Below, one piece after another: positions 33,444 through 44,615 of a DNA stretch of 64,000 nucleotides; the stretch's first letter is position 1, and each line of letters starts with the position of its first letter. Source of the DNA: Hydrangea macrophylla (Eukaryota; Streptophyta; Magnoliopsida; Cornales; Hydrangeaceae). The translations under genes and the position numbers were made by a program. The stretch lies in assembly GCA_033977485.1 (NCBI GenBank), contig CM066987.1:86336588-86400587 (forward strand). The letters run 5' to 3'. A model generated the notes under the pieces. The model was not told where the DNA came from, searched no databases, and saw nothing but the letters and a program-made list of their open reading frames with translations.

Positions 33444-35963
33444 ATGTTAGGTACACGTTCAAATAAACCAGAATTAGAATCTTTCGATCTTGAACTTGAA
33501 CGTACCTTAAGAACTAATAAGTACACAACCCAAGCTTCTAGAGCTAGGTTGCAAGACGACGAATCAACTCCGATTCCGTCATCGTTGTTTGAGGCCGAAA
33601 TTCAGAGTACCCGTGAACGGTTAAGGAAAACTCGAACTTTTCAAATTGAACCGATTAAAATGGCTGACGGTGGAAATAACAATAACAATCAAAATGATGG
33701 TGCGAATATGAATAATCTTAATATACCGCCACCTCCTCCACTTAAAGATTATTTTATTCCGACGACTTACACGCCACAAACATGTATTGAATTACCAGAG
33801 GCGATAGCATCTCACTTTGAGATAAAGTCGTCTACGATCTCGTTACTTCCATCCTTCCATGGCCGTCTAAATGAAGATCCATACCAACACTTAGGAGCTT
33901 TTCAGGATATATGTTCTACTTTAAAAATTCAAAATCTTACTGATGATGAATTAAAATTGCGGCTCTTTCCATTTTCGTTAAGAGACAAAGCTAAGTATTG
34001 GCTTCAATCACTTGAGCCAAACACAATTAAAACATGGGAAGCCTTACACACTGCATTTTTACAAAAAAGTTTCCCTATTATGCGTACAAATCAGATAAGG
34101 AAATCCATAACAAACTTTGTAATGCAAGATGGGGAAACGCTTTATGATACTTGGGAAAAATTTAAAGAATTATTACGCTCTTGCCCACATCATCAGGTTC
34201 CTAAGTGGCAACTTGTTCAGGTCTTCTACAAGGGGCTTATTCCCTCTGTTAGGAATACCGTCGATGCCGTTTGTGCGGGAACTTTCCTACACAAAAGCGC
34301 CGACGAGGCTTGGAAGATTTTTGAAACACTAAGCGAGAATTCGATGCATCAGGCTTTGTCGGTCCGTTTCGAGGGATATCATCTTCAACCTAAGCGAGAG
34401 GTGACAGTTGAGTCAAGTCAATCAGTTCAAATACAAGAATCAAATAGAAAACTTGACCGACTTATGCAAATGAACAAAACGTCCAATCCACCCTCTTTAG
34501 AAGTATGTGCATTATGTTCTGAACCGTCCCATAATATCTTTGCATGTCCTTCTGCATCTCAATATCCGGAATTTGTTGAACAACACGTTAATTCTATGCA
34601 ACAATTCCCACAAAATAATTATAATCCTAGGTCGACTAATTTTCTTAATACGTACCGACCCCAATATCAACAAGGTCAATACCAACTACCTCCTCCACCT
34701 CCACGCAATAATGCATTTGAGGAGAAGGTGCTGGCCTCACTTGAAAATTTTGGGTCGGTAATTCAGTTAGTGCACTCTCACACTCAGTCTATCGCAAAGC
34801 TAGAGTCCTAAATGGGACAAGTAGTTAATACATTAAACCGTTTAACTGAGAGTAAGTTGCCGAGTCAACCTACTCAGCAACCTAAGAGGCAATACGCAGT
34901 GGGTAGTACGAGTGAGAGCGTGAACGCTGTTTCGACTAGGACGACTACTCGAGATGAGGAAGTTGTTGTAATTCTGGATGGGGGTAAGAAAAATAAAAAT
35001 TTAAATTTGAATAAAGAAAAAGGTGAAGACGTGAATCAAAGTAGAAAAGAGAATGAACCGGTCCCAACGAACTGTATTCCGAGAATGCCATATCCACCTA
35101 ATAATGAGGGACCGTCACATTTGCCCAAGAAAGGGTCAAAAGCTGAAGATATACTCGAGGTGTTTAAACAAGTAAAAATTAATATTCCTTTCCTCGACGC
35201 TATAAAACAAATTCCCGCTTACGCTAAATGTCTAAAAGACCTTTGCACTCAAAAACGCAAAATACGCAGTCATACTCCTAAAAAGGTCTTCCTCACGGAA
35301 AAAGTTAGTTCAATTTTCCAACACGCTCCTCCGAAGTATAAGGATCCCGGTACGCCTACGATTTCATGTGTCATAGGTGACACTATCATTCATTAGGCCC
35401 TCCTTGACTTAGGAGCTAGTGTTAACCTCTTACCTTATCACGTCTATAAACAACTAGGTTTAGGTGAACTTAAACCTACGGCCGCTACTATTCAATTAGC
35501 GGATCGTTCCGTCAAAGTACCTAGAGGAATCGTCGAGGACATCTTAGTTAAAGTTGATCAATGTTTTTATCCTGTTGATTTTATGGTCCTTGACACCGAA
35601 CCGGTGCTAGATAATAGAAAATACACTCCTGTTATTCTTGGTCGTCCATTCTTAGCTACGGCCAACGCACGTGTTAACTGCTGGACGGGGGTAATGAAAG
35701 TGTCGTTTGGGAACATGAACTTAAAATTAAACATTTTTAATGCTATTGATCAACCTCCTAAAGACGACGATTACCTATGTGCGGCGGAAGGTGAGGTAAG
35801 ACGGAATATTGAGCCTACCAAAGAAATAAATGTGAGTAACGAAAGAGATATAGCGGATGATGAGTGGATGAACCCTAATATCCCGGACCCTAATGCTGAA
35901 TCTTCTCGAAAGGTAAGAAATCGATTTGAACATACTGACAAACCGTCAATCGCATTAATTTGA
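33444..35963 (+). pseudogene. Element D gag-protease frame, two in-frame stops
   Basis: A single 839-codon frame carries Gag and protease but is cut by TAA at 34809-34811 (codon 456) and TAG at 35394-35396 (codon 651). Gag: Asn-rich and poly-Pro segment near 75-100, Retrotrans_gag-type domain about 145-290 (YWLQSLEPNTIKTWEAL from 185), CCHC knuckle CX2CX4HX4C (C355, C358, H363, C368), Gln/Asn/Pro-rich tail. After the second stop comes the retropepsin-like domain with DLGAS at 655-659, the Athila/Tat variant of D(S/T)G, and ILGRPFLATANA further on. Gag would form the particle and protease would mature it. No frameshift separates the parts, so decay is slight. Readthrough of either stop is possible but unsupported. 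No polymerase follows. Confidence 0.88.
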
Positions 35964-38603
35964 AGCGACGCAATTTCTGCCTACCATCGAGCTCTACCTG
36001 ATATTCTTAGGGGTACAAAGTCTGATTTTCAACCTCCATGATTCTTGAGCTAGAACGGTCTAGCTGAAGACGTAAAAGTTAGCGCTTCTTGGGAGGCAAC
36101 CCAAGCTTTATTTCGTTCATTTTTCTTATTTTTGAGTCTGTTTTGGACAGTCTGGATAGGTTTGGGGGTTGGAATTAATTCATTTTAATATTATATACAT
36201 AATTTTAGCTAAAAAATGGAAAACAACCAAATCGCGCGCGCGGCCCGCTCGCGCGCGACGGCCCGCTCGCGCGAGAATGTGCCTTAGTGTTTTTTTTCTT
36301 TTGTTTTCTTTATAGGAGCTCTCAGCATTTACTTGCGCCTGGTTTCGCGGGCGCGAGGAACCTCGCTGGCGCGATTTAAAAAAAAAAAAAAAAAAAAAAA
36401 ATTGTTGGGAATTCGCGCGCGCGACGGCCGCTCGCGCAGACCGCTCGCGCGATTTCCCCACTTTCCTGTTTTTTTTCCCTTTTGTTTTCTATATCTTTCC
36501 CCCTACCTATTTTATTTGTGTTTCTTTTCTGTTTGTGTTTATTTGGTTAAGTTTAGTTTGTGTTCGTTGTTTTCCTTGTTACATTTCTACTTTTTCGTTT
36601 TCTTTCTTTTCCATTTGCTCGTTTAAGTTAGTTTAGCTTAGTTTTTAGATTTATATTTTATATTTAGGTTTCATTTACTTTTAATATTCTTTTGTTAGTT
36701 TTTATCTAGTATTAACAGGTACAGTTGAACTTTATCGCTATATTCTTATACATTTACCTGTTTGTCATTGTCGAGATCGAGGTATTATCGTTCCTTTCTT
36801 ACCTACTCTCCTTTCTTTCGTTTTATTGTTTCATTGGGGACAATGAAATGTTTAGGTTTGGGGGTATGCACTCACACATGCACATTATTTTATGCAAAAT
36901 TTTAAAATTTTTCAATAAGTGTGTTTAAATAAACGATGTTACCTACGGTTTTTGCAATCTCAATTTGATACTTCTTGTTATGTAACTATGATTGTTATAG
37001 AATGATAAACAAAAGAATATGTGATTAAACATTTGCTGAAGTTATGATGTAACGTTTTAAGTTATGTATTGTTCGAATCGTAGTTTTATATCATAGATTT
37101 GCACATAAACCTATGCACTGCACGTAGTCACTTGAATACATGTCTGATGTGAACTATAATATGATTTGGATTTCTAAATAACACATGGTGGAGACTAAGC
37201 CCAGTGAGCTTTTGAGCCTATTTTTTCTTTTTAGAGGGTTATAAATACATTTTGTGTTTGTCGAATTTCATTGAAATAGCGCATTAACTTGTTGTTTAGT
37301 CTCATTATTCTTGCTTAATTTGGTTGATAGTCAAGTTAAAATACTTGTTACCATGCTAAATAATCTTCCGTCGTACATGTTGAAGAACCATATGACTATA
37401 GGACATGATGTTAGGCCTTCTTTGTTTACTACCGTCCGATAAATGCAAAAATTTCCTTAATTCGCCCTTTGAGCCGTTAAAATGCCATTTCTTTCTTTGA
37501 TTACCATTATCCTTGTTTTTGCTCCGACTTGACAAACTCGGAGTTCACCACTGAGAGATTTGTCACCTTTTAGTAGTGTTAAGGTGATGTGTTGAAAAGG
37601 AAGAAAAAATAAGATGCTATTGGGGTAGTTACTTGGTATTCGATGAATAATCATTTGAGAAGCAAGAAAAAGGGAAAGAAAACAAAATAAAGGAGAAGAA
37701 GGTTGAAAAAAAAATGAAAGAAAAGAAGAAAAATAAATGAAAAGGAATGAAGAGAAAGAAAAGATGAAAGGTTGTAGAAGAAGAATGAAAGAAATCGAAC
37801 ATGCCTTACAATGCCATTCTAAAACTACCCAATTAATCCGTTCTATCATTTTTCATTGCCTGAGCCACATTACAACCTTTGAAAAGTCCTATCTGATCCT
37901 AGGAAACATGGTTCAGATATGAAAATGATGGGAGGGGATTAAAACATGGTAATGATTAATTTTTCTTGACTATTGGCATCCTATCCATGAGACTACTATT
38001 CTTTCGTGTCATGCGTCTTGTTCGAGTCATATGTGAGCATTTCTCGTTTTGAAAACATATTTCCTTTACTCACATATACTAGATAAATTACACCTGTTTC
38101 TGAGTGTTTCATTTGAGAGTGTAATTAATGGTGAGATTCGTAGTCGAAGCATAGTTGGATGGTTATCCGAGTTATATTCCACGTTCATGACATACGCGTG
38201 TTCATTTGACTACCACATCACACACGTGCAATTTTTATGAGAAACTCTATGGATTTATATGATGCATGTGCTTGGGATTGTTTCTCATAAGGTAGGTGAA
38301 TGTCTCATTATGTTTCTTCTTGTTCGTTATTCTATTTCGAATCATTGTTTTATAATAAGGAGTATTGATTGTTTTATTTTTTGTTTGAATAAAACTTTTT
38401 AAATTTATAAGTTAATAAAGATGGTTGTGGGTGACTTGTTGACGAGAACCCTCACGAGACTTTACTCGTCCGACTAGGGACACCTAGAGGTTTAAAAGGC
38501 TTGTTGCATACGCTAAATGCAATCGCAATCCATGCAAAAATGGAGTAGTATTTTATTAGTAGTTACTTTTTATTTTAGTTTTGCTCGAGGACTAGCAAAA
38601 TGT
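35964..38603 (+). other. Element D 3' non-coding region
   Basis: 2.6 kb without coding domains. It contains a perfect 6-bp hairpin CTTGGG-AGGCAA-CCCAAG at 36088-36105, about 125 nt after the protease stop. There are two CpG-rich clusters (36233-36273, 36345-36452) around an A-run (36378-36401), and an internal polypurine-like tract AGGTTTGGGGGTATG at 36855-36869. A strongly A/G-rich stretch lies at 37595-37800. Frames in this region are low-complexity Phe/Tyr or Lys/Glu sequence. Confidence 0.75.
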
Positions 38604-38616
38604 ATGTTTGGAGGTG
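38604..38616 (+). other. Element D polypurine tract
   Basis: ATGTTTGGAGGTG directly before the 3' LTR start TGATCGGG, preceded by GCTCGAGGACTAGCAAAATG. It looks like a one-base-mutated TTTGGGGGTG tract of Athila-like elements. Confidence 0.7.
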
Positions 38617-39974
38617 TGATCGGGAGAGAACAAATCCTATTTATACGCCTTAATGAACATTTGTTAGTACCTTTTTATCCTGTTTTGTATATTTTTACTT
38701 CGTTTTCTATTTTCTGACAGGTTTTGGAAGAAATCAAGTATATCAGGCTAAACAGGGTGAAAAAGCAGAAGAAAAGAAGCTGAAAAAGCCAGTTCAAGCG
38801 CGACCCGCGGGCGCAGAAATCCAAAAATCGCTCGCGTGAACCGCTCGCGCGAAAGTCCCAAAATCGCTCGCGCGATCCGCGCGCGCGAAAGCCAAATGTC
38901 GCGCTCGCGCGACCCGCTCGCACGTTATTTGTAAAAAGCAAAGTTGCGTATTTCAGTATACTGAAGACTCCTGTCCAAACGAAACTGCTGAACGATGTCT
39001 AGACTGTAAATTACATCAGTTTCAGTTCGTTTTGGGTTAGGAAGGCTTCCAAAACTTGTTGTAAATCTATATATACTCTATTTTACTTCAATTAAAGGGT
39101 GACACAACCATACATACACATTCTACAACCATACTTCCAGCCATTGAAGGGAGGGAAGCAAGGAGAAGAAGAAGAAGACCAAGGGTTTCCATGGCCTCCT
39201 CTATCAACCTCTTGCCATCTATCACTTCCATGGACGGCTAGATCATAGATCTAGGGTTTCAATGAAGCCCTAGACGAGTAATAGGGTTTTATTTATGTTG
39301 TTATTTTAGTTTTATTATGTATGGATGACAGTCACATGTTTAGAGGATTTTTATAAATAAATCGTGCTTTTAGTGATTAAATCATTGCTTTCAGAATTTA
39401 TTCTTGTCTTAGATCTATTTTGACTGTGATGTGCTCAACGATCTATTCTTGCTGTGCTTGTTTAGATTGTTTACATGTGATGGTGCTTTATTGATTTGTG
39501 CTATCAAGTATCCGAATAGTCCATGCCTAGATTAGACGGATTAGATCACAACCCTAGTTTAGTGTGGGATAATTTGTGCTAACCGCAGATGGATTATGTT
39601 GGTGCTTGAACCATGAATATCTTCTTGTCGGAGGAATTGGGCTTGTAGCTACAATTCCCCATTATCATCCAACTTAATAGGCTAAAGTGATTCATAAATA
39701 TTCCTATTATGAAGCTAGTGGTGGATTTGCAATCCTAGGTTCCCTCTAAATATCTTTAAAACAACTTTAATTGCTTTTATAATTTAGATTTACTTTTATT
39801 GTTCTTAGTTTTATTAAAATCAAATCAAATTCTGTTTTTCTTAATTAATTAGATTTAGGTTTTAAAATTAAAGCGCGGTAGTTAACCAATCTCTGTGGGT
39901 TCGACCTTTACTTCCACACTGCAAATCTTTAGAAAAGTAAAGTATACTTTTATATCTTGATTTTGACAAGATCA
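38617..39974 (+). repeat. Element D 3' LTR
   Basis: Starts TGATCGGGAGAGAACAAATC and ends GACAAGATCA, then AGCTC and C's LTR resumes. CpG-rich cluster at 38797-38923. From about 39020 onward nearly identical to the 5' copy. Confidence 0.9.
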
Positions 39975-40467
39975 AGCTCCAAAGTCTTCAGCTGGCGAAA
40001 CCGTAGCCTTCCTCGTAGTAATCTTCACTAGCATAGTCTTCAGTAGTAAAGTCAGCATCTCGATGGCAGTCGGCTCCGACTGAACCTACAAAGGCTGGAC
40101 GTGGAAGTTCCAGCGGCATAAAAAGCCGTTAGCGGTTAAGCTAAGTGAGGGTCCCCTTAAGGTTACCACCACTTAAGGTAAGTTATTCTTCATCTCTTCT
40201 TATTTCTCGAAACCATATCTCGTTCATCATTTCTTATTCTCGATACTATGTCTTGTTCGTCTTTTCTTATTCTCAAAATCATGTCATATTTAAACCCAAT
40301 CATTCCTTTTGAAACTTAACCCAGAACTGAACTGACCAATGATATTAATTGAAAGAAGACTTAACTCCAAACACATTTACTGGTCAAGAAAGTACAACAC
40401 TCAACAATGAATAGTTAACTGTCGCCCAAATGACATAAGTGTGCGGGACATTAACAATCTCTTGGTC

Positions 40468-40727
40468 GAACACGTCATGCCGATCCTCAGATCGCCCGCA
40501 CGTTACCAAACACGTCATGCCGATCCTCAGACCAAGGGTACGGGAAATTAATAATCACTTGGACGAACACGTCATGCCGATCCTCAGATCACCCATACAT
40601 AATCGAACACGTCATGCCGATCCTCAGTCCAAGGGTGCGGAAAACTAATCAACTACTTGATCGAACACGTCATGACGATTCTCAGGTCATCCGCACTTGG
40701 CCGAACACGTCATGCCGATCCTCAGAT
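40468..40727. repeat. Six-copy ACACGTCATGCCGATCC array (right LTR of C)
   Basis: Copies start at 40468, 40508, 40565, 40605, 40663 and 40703, the same 40/57-58 alternation as in the left LTR. The second copy begins AAACACG and the fifth reads CATGACGATT. Otherwise the motif is well kept in both LTRs. Confidence 0.85.
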
Positions 40728-41449
40728 CAAGGAACAAAACATAACTCCCCAATCGATACCATGGAATTACCGAAAGACCAATTTTCCAAGAAATATCCAT
40801 ACACGACACGAAAGTTCACGAATCAACTTTGACCGGTAGTCACACGGCTAGAAACGAGGCCCAATGTCCCTTATTTGCATTAAATCTGTTATCGAAGGTT
40901 TTATCATTATTTTACGCGTTTGCACATTTCGTAGTTTAGTTCATTAATATCATCCATTTATAGCCATTAATATTTCGCTATACGTCCGACATTCCGTTTT
41001 CCTCTCAATATACTTACGATAGAAACTTTCCCGATCACTTATCAACGCAATAATCATGCAATACAATATACTTATAGTTTGGGTATGAACTTTCAACGGT
41101 CATTAGACTATATTCATAACAATAGAAAACATATCATGTAGCTCATGGATTTATAACGTGAATTTAATACCAATAAACACATAGACGAAACCCTTAACAT
41201 ACTCATCTACGCGATAGCACTACCATAGCACAAGATTTTCATAACAACACATGTACCGGAAAACTAGCATCAACAATCAACACCATGCATAAACAAAACA
41301 TTATACAAAAAGCTGTACAATCTGCCAAGATACATTTTCACTGTGTTGACTGAATTAACATGATTTATTTGGGCATGATCACCTGCTTTGTAGATCAAAC
41401 TCAAAACTAAAACATTGTAGATAATAGGAATATCTTCATGTAAAAAAAA

Positions 41450-42120
41450 ATCTAGCTTCAATTACATTTTTGAGCTACTCAAACTATTTATTTTACAAGA
41501 CATTTCTTATATCTCGGACTGTTCTGTCCCAGATTTATAGTACTGCATTGTACGTGGATTTCACCTATGAAGGAGGGGTTTTTAGACTAAGCTATAGAAG
41601 GGTTATTTGTAGATAAATGAGTTAGATGTCTTCACAAAAAAACCTAGCTTAATTCTCATTTTTGAGCTACACAAAACATTCATTTTACTAAACTATGTTT
41701 TGCTGAAAGTTTCAGTTTCTCATATTTATAACACTGCGTTGTACATGCATTTCACCCATGAAGCATGATTTCTAGACTGAGCTATAGAAGTGTTATTTGA
41801 AGATAAATGAGTTAGATTTTACCACAAAAAAACCTAGCTTAATTCTGATTTTTGAGCTCCTCAAAACATCCATTTTACTAAACTACATTATGCTGGAAGT
41901 TTCTATTTTCCCAGGTTTATAACACTGCGTTGTACATGCATTTCATCCATGAAGGAGTGATTTATAGATTGTGCTATAGAAGTGTTATTTGTAGATATAT
42001 GAGTTAGGTTTTACCACAAAAAAAACTAGCTTAATTAAGATTTTTGAACTGCACAAAACATTTATTTTACTAAACTATGTTCTGATGAGAGTTCCAGTTT
42101 CTTAGATTTATGGATTTGTC
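41450..42120. repeat. 191-bp tandem repeat in element C LTR (right copy)
   Basis: TTTTTGAGCT-like anchors at about 41468, 41660, 41850 and 42041, period ~190 bp, matching the repeat at 21405-22090 of the left LTR. Confidence 0.85.
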
Positions 42121-42846
42121 TTGCATGTCATGAAAACTTCAATACAACAACATCAAACTTCTACTAAACATTAGTACATATTATATGGGTTCTAAATTGA
42201 GTTAGATTACTCACAATTACTCACTAAAGCTTGAAATTTAAGCTTGATATTGGTTGATGCTTAGTGAAGTTTGAATCTTCAAACTTCAAGGATGAACGTC
42301 TTCTTCTTCTATTCTTCCATGGAGCTATAACTCTAGCTCTCTCTCCCTCTCAATTATATGCAGATTGTAGAGACAAAAGTGTCTCAATTGTGTGTATGTG
42401 CATGATATATAGGAGATTGGCATGGCTAGGTGTCATTTGCATGAGTTCATGCAAAGACACATGTCCAATATGTGGACAAATGTCATGGGAGGAGATGACA
42501 AGTGTAAGGAGTGGCACATGGGGCTGCCATGTGGCTGGCCATGTGGGGCCTACCTCAGGTTCTTTGCAACTTTCTTGGTTTACGTGCATAAGTTTTTTGG
42601 TATATGTGTCGGTCTCGATTTACGTACAACGGGGTATTAATTCTAATGTTCGAGTCCGGGTACGGGACTAAGTTAAATCTTATTATGGTCAAGTCGGTAT
42701 GGTTACTACAGTCTATAAGGTAATACTACAATACGTCCATACCGTCATGTAATTAAAATAATAATATAATAATATAGTGGATCCAATACAGAAATTAAAA
42801 AAAAATTGATATTATAATGACAGAAAATTACAGGTGTTATAGCTAG

Positions 42847-44109
42847 AGTTCGGGTCGGGGCTGCCGGACTCAGACCACTATTGAACACTGATGGAACTAC
42901 TAGAACCACCAGGCTGGCTTACGTGATTCTTCTCGTGATGTTCCCGCTTCCGCTTGCTTCCTATAGGCTCGTTGCCTTCTTGCCCGGAGTTTCGGTCTTT
43001 AGAAATTCTTCAGTGCCAATGTATATTCCAACCCTCTCTACGAGTTCAACTAAGGTTGTCGGTCGATTTTGGTGAAACAACTTGACGCACTTGGTGTGTT
43101 GAACTCCCGAGCAAAAGGCTGTAATGGCGACTGTCTCGTTTGGGTTGCGGACTTGGAGCTTCTATTGGTTGAACAGATCAGTATAATCTTTCAACGGCTC
43201 TCCCCTCAGCTGTCTGACAGCGAGTAGCTGGGTGTCAGGCTGTGGTTAGCTGAGCTTGCCTACTGGCTGACAAACTGCTTGCTGAGCTCCTTGAAGTCTT
43301 TAACCGATCGAGGCTTCAGGGAATGAAACCATTGAGCGGCTGGGCCCTTAGAGTTCTAGAAAGGCCAGGCAGTACAGTTCGTCGGCATTGGTGACAAGAG
43401 CCATTTGTGCCTTGTAGGTCTTGACGTGGTCGATTGGGCTTCTAAAGCTGTCGTAAAAATCTAGACGAGATTATTTAAATTTGCGCGGGAGGGCAAACTT
43501 AGTGGTTCGGCTGGAGATTGGTGACACTGTCATGGTATAGAGATAAGTAACATCCTCGCCCAGGTTTTTGGCCATGTTGTCGATCTATTTCTCCAAATTC
43601 TTGATACAAGCCACCACACCTTCCCGACTGGTATTCGGGATGCACGTTGAATCAGTGGAAGAGGCCTCCTCGCGGTGTGCTATCTCCTGGGATTGGGCTC
43701 GGCTATGACTCTGCTTGATCGTGTACCTAAGATCACTTCGGCTCTTGACCGAGCGGTCTTGGACCAATCCTTGAGTCATATGCTCCTGCCTCTCCGCTTG
43801 GACACTATACCTTTTGTTGATTTCTCCTGCAACTATAACACGGTTCGAATTCTTCCGGGCACACTGTCGGGTCCAAATGGGCTCCTGACCACGTACTGCG
43901 CACCCAGGCTGTAACTATGTCATTGGTGGATTACTTCGTTGGCCTAGCAGGGCTTTGATCTGCTACTGGATTCGGCGTTAGCCTTCCAAGACCTATGTAA
44001 GAACTACGGTAATTTGCTCTGGGGAGAGGACAGTTGCTGCCGGCGTCAATGCCGGCATGTCCGTCTGACTAGTTTGGTGAGCAACCTTCTTGTTCTTCTT
44101 CGGTGGCAT
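42847..44109 (-). pseudogene. Element A gag remnant
   Basis: On the minus strand an ATG at 44109 opens MPPKKNKKVAHQTSQTDMPA, followed by several in-frame stops. The open piece 43779-43585 (MTQGLVQDRSV...) comes next, then a Retrotrans_gag-like stretch: DHVKTYKAQMALVTNADEL near 43440-43380 and, after a frameshift, AQWFHSLKPRSVKDFKELS near 43350-43270. That order and the WFHSL-type motif are characteristic of plant Gypsy Gag. The 3' part dissolves into stops before C's insertion site. The protein is not functional. No zinc knuckle was found, possibly lost. Confidence 0.75.
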
Positions 44110-44149
44110 GATTTTCGGCTAAGAGACTTAGTTTTGAGAAATCTATCGA

Positions 44150-44167
44150 TTCCCACAAACGGTGCCA
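44150..44167 (-). other. Element A primer-binding site (tRNA-Asp-like)
   Basis: On the minus strand TGGCACCGTTTGTGGGAA, a diverged form of the tRNA-Asp site TGGCGCCGTTGCCGGGGA, lying 6 nt from the LTR edge at 44174. Together with the polypurine tract at the other end it sets A on the minus strand. Confidence 0.75.
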
Positions 44168-44173
44168 AGCTGG

Positions 44174-44615
44174 TGATGCCAAAAAATTGGTAAGATTAAT
44201 TAAAGCAGTTTAAGGAGATAGAGATTGAGAGACTGTTTTTAATATGTGGTTCAGCCCTATTAATGAAGGAACTTGCGTCCATGTGTGTGTTTGAGCACGT
44301 TCACTATACTGTAAAATGTCGGGGAGTAAAAAGTCGGGGACCTGTGGTGAACCAACAATAGTTTGGAGCTATCGTAGGTCGGTTGGGCGTGATGATGATG
44401 GATATAGAGGTGCTATATAGACTAAAGTTGATCCCCTTCTATAGAGGTAAGTGATCTCTTGTATAGATGCAAGAAGCCTACTCGTACAAGGAAATTGGGC
44501 AGATTAAGTAATCCAACCCTGATTAGGATATGATTGATATAAATCAAGTGAGTTTCCTATTTGTATTAGGAAACTTTCCATACATGCCATTAGTCTTCTA
44601 ACTTGAGTAGAAAAC
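44174..44615 (-). repeat. Element A 5' LTR, first segment
   Basis: Starts TGATGCCAAAAAATTGGTAAG and matches 18043-18479. It breaks at TAGAAAAC where Copia element F begins. AAAAC (44611-44615) and TAAAC (53318-53322) form F's target duplication with one mismatch. Confidence 0.85.

Larger units (their letters stand above)
31582..39974 (+). mobile_element. Element D: Athila-like Gypsy element with gag-protease only
   Basis: 8393 bp with 1361- and 1358-bp LTRs and an exact AGCTC duplication (31577-31581 and 39975-39979), inserted in C's right LTR. Order: 5' LTR, tRNA-Asp primer site, a ~480-bp leader, gag-protease frame with two stops, ~2.65 kb non-coding DNA, polypurine tract, 3' LTR. Reverse transcriptase, RNase H and integrase are absent, not just decayed, since no trace appears in the 3' half. 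This matches the plan of gag-only derivatives of Athila/Tat elements. Downstream motifs such as TTGGGAGGCAACCCAAG and GCTCGAGGACTAGCAAAATG are, as I recall, typical of Athila 3' regions. Confidence 0.9.
19625..42841 (-). mobile_element. Element C: large-LTR retrotransposon derivative without pol
   Basis: LTRs of about 3.15 kb. The right (5') LTR is 31295-31581 plus 39980-42841, interrupted by element D. The left (3') LTR survives from 19625 to 22284, where Copia element E enters. LTRs begin TGTCACGCCCCG on the plus strand; the minus-strand start is a mutated form (TATAACACC) of the common TGTAACACC. The primer site for initiator tRNA-Met lies at 31275-31286. The remaining interior (29119-31294) encodes only a broken acidic protein and no gag, protease or polymerase domain. 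Long LTRs with a short, poorly coding interior fit a LARD-like non-autonomous element. Confidence 0.85.
39980..42841 (-). repeat. Element C 5' LTR, second segment
   Basis: Continues C's LTR from CAAAGTCTTCAGCTGGCGAA to GGTGTTATA. Positions 39980-42328 match 19912-22284; 42329-42841 have no partner because the left copy is truncated. It carries the six-copy CACGTCATG array at 40468-40727 and the 191-bp repeat at about 41450-42120. The frames at 42264-42671 and 42350-42640 lie in its unmatched end and have no recognisable domain. Confidence 0.88.

Noticed and set aside
33444..35963. Gag-protease frame read as a host gene
   Set aside because: It lies between a tRNA-Asp primer site and a polypurine tract inside paired LTRs with an exact target duplication.
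36180..36626. Arg/Ala-rich and Lys-run frames in element D's 3' region
   Set aside because: They come from the CpG-rich clusters and the A-run; composition reflects simple sequence.
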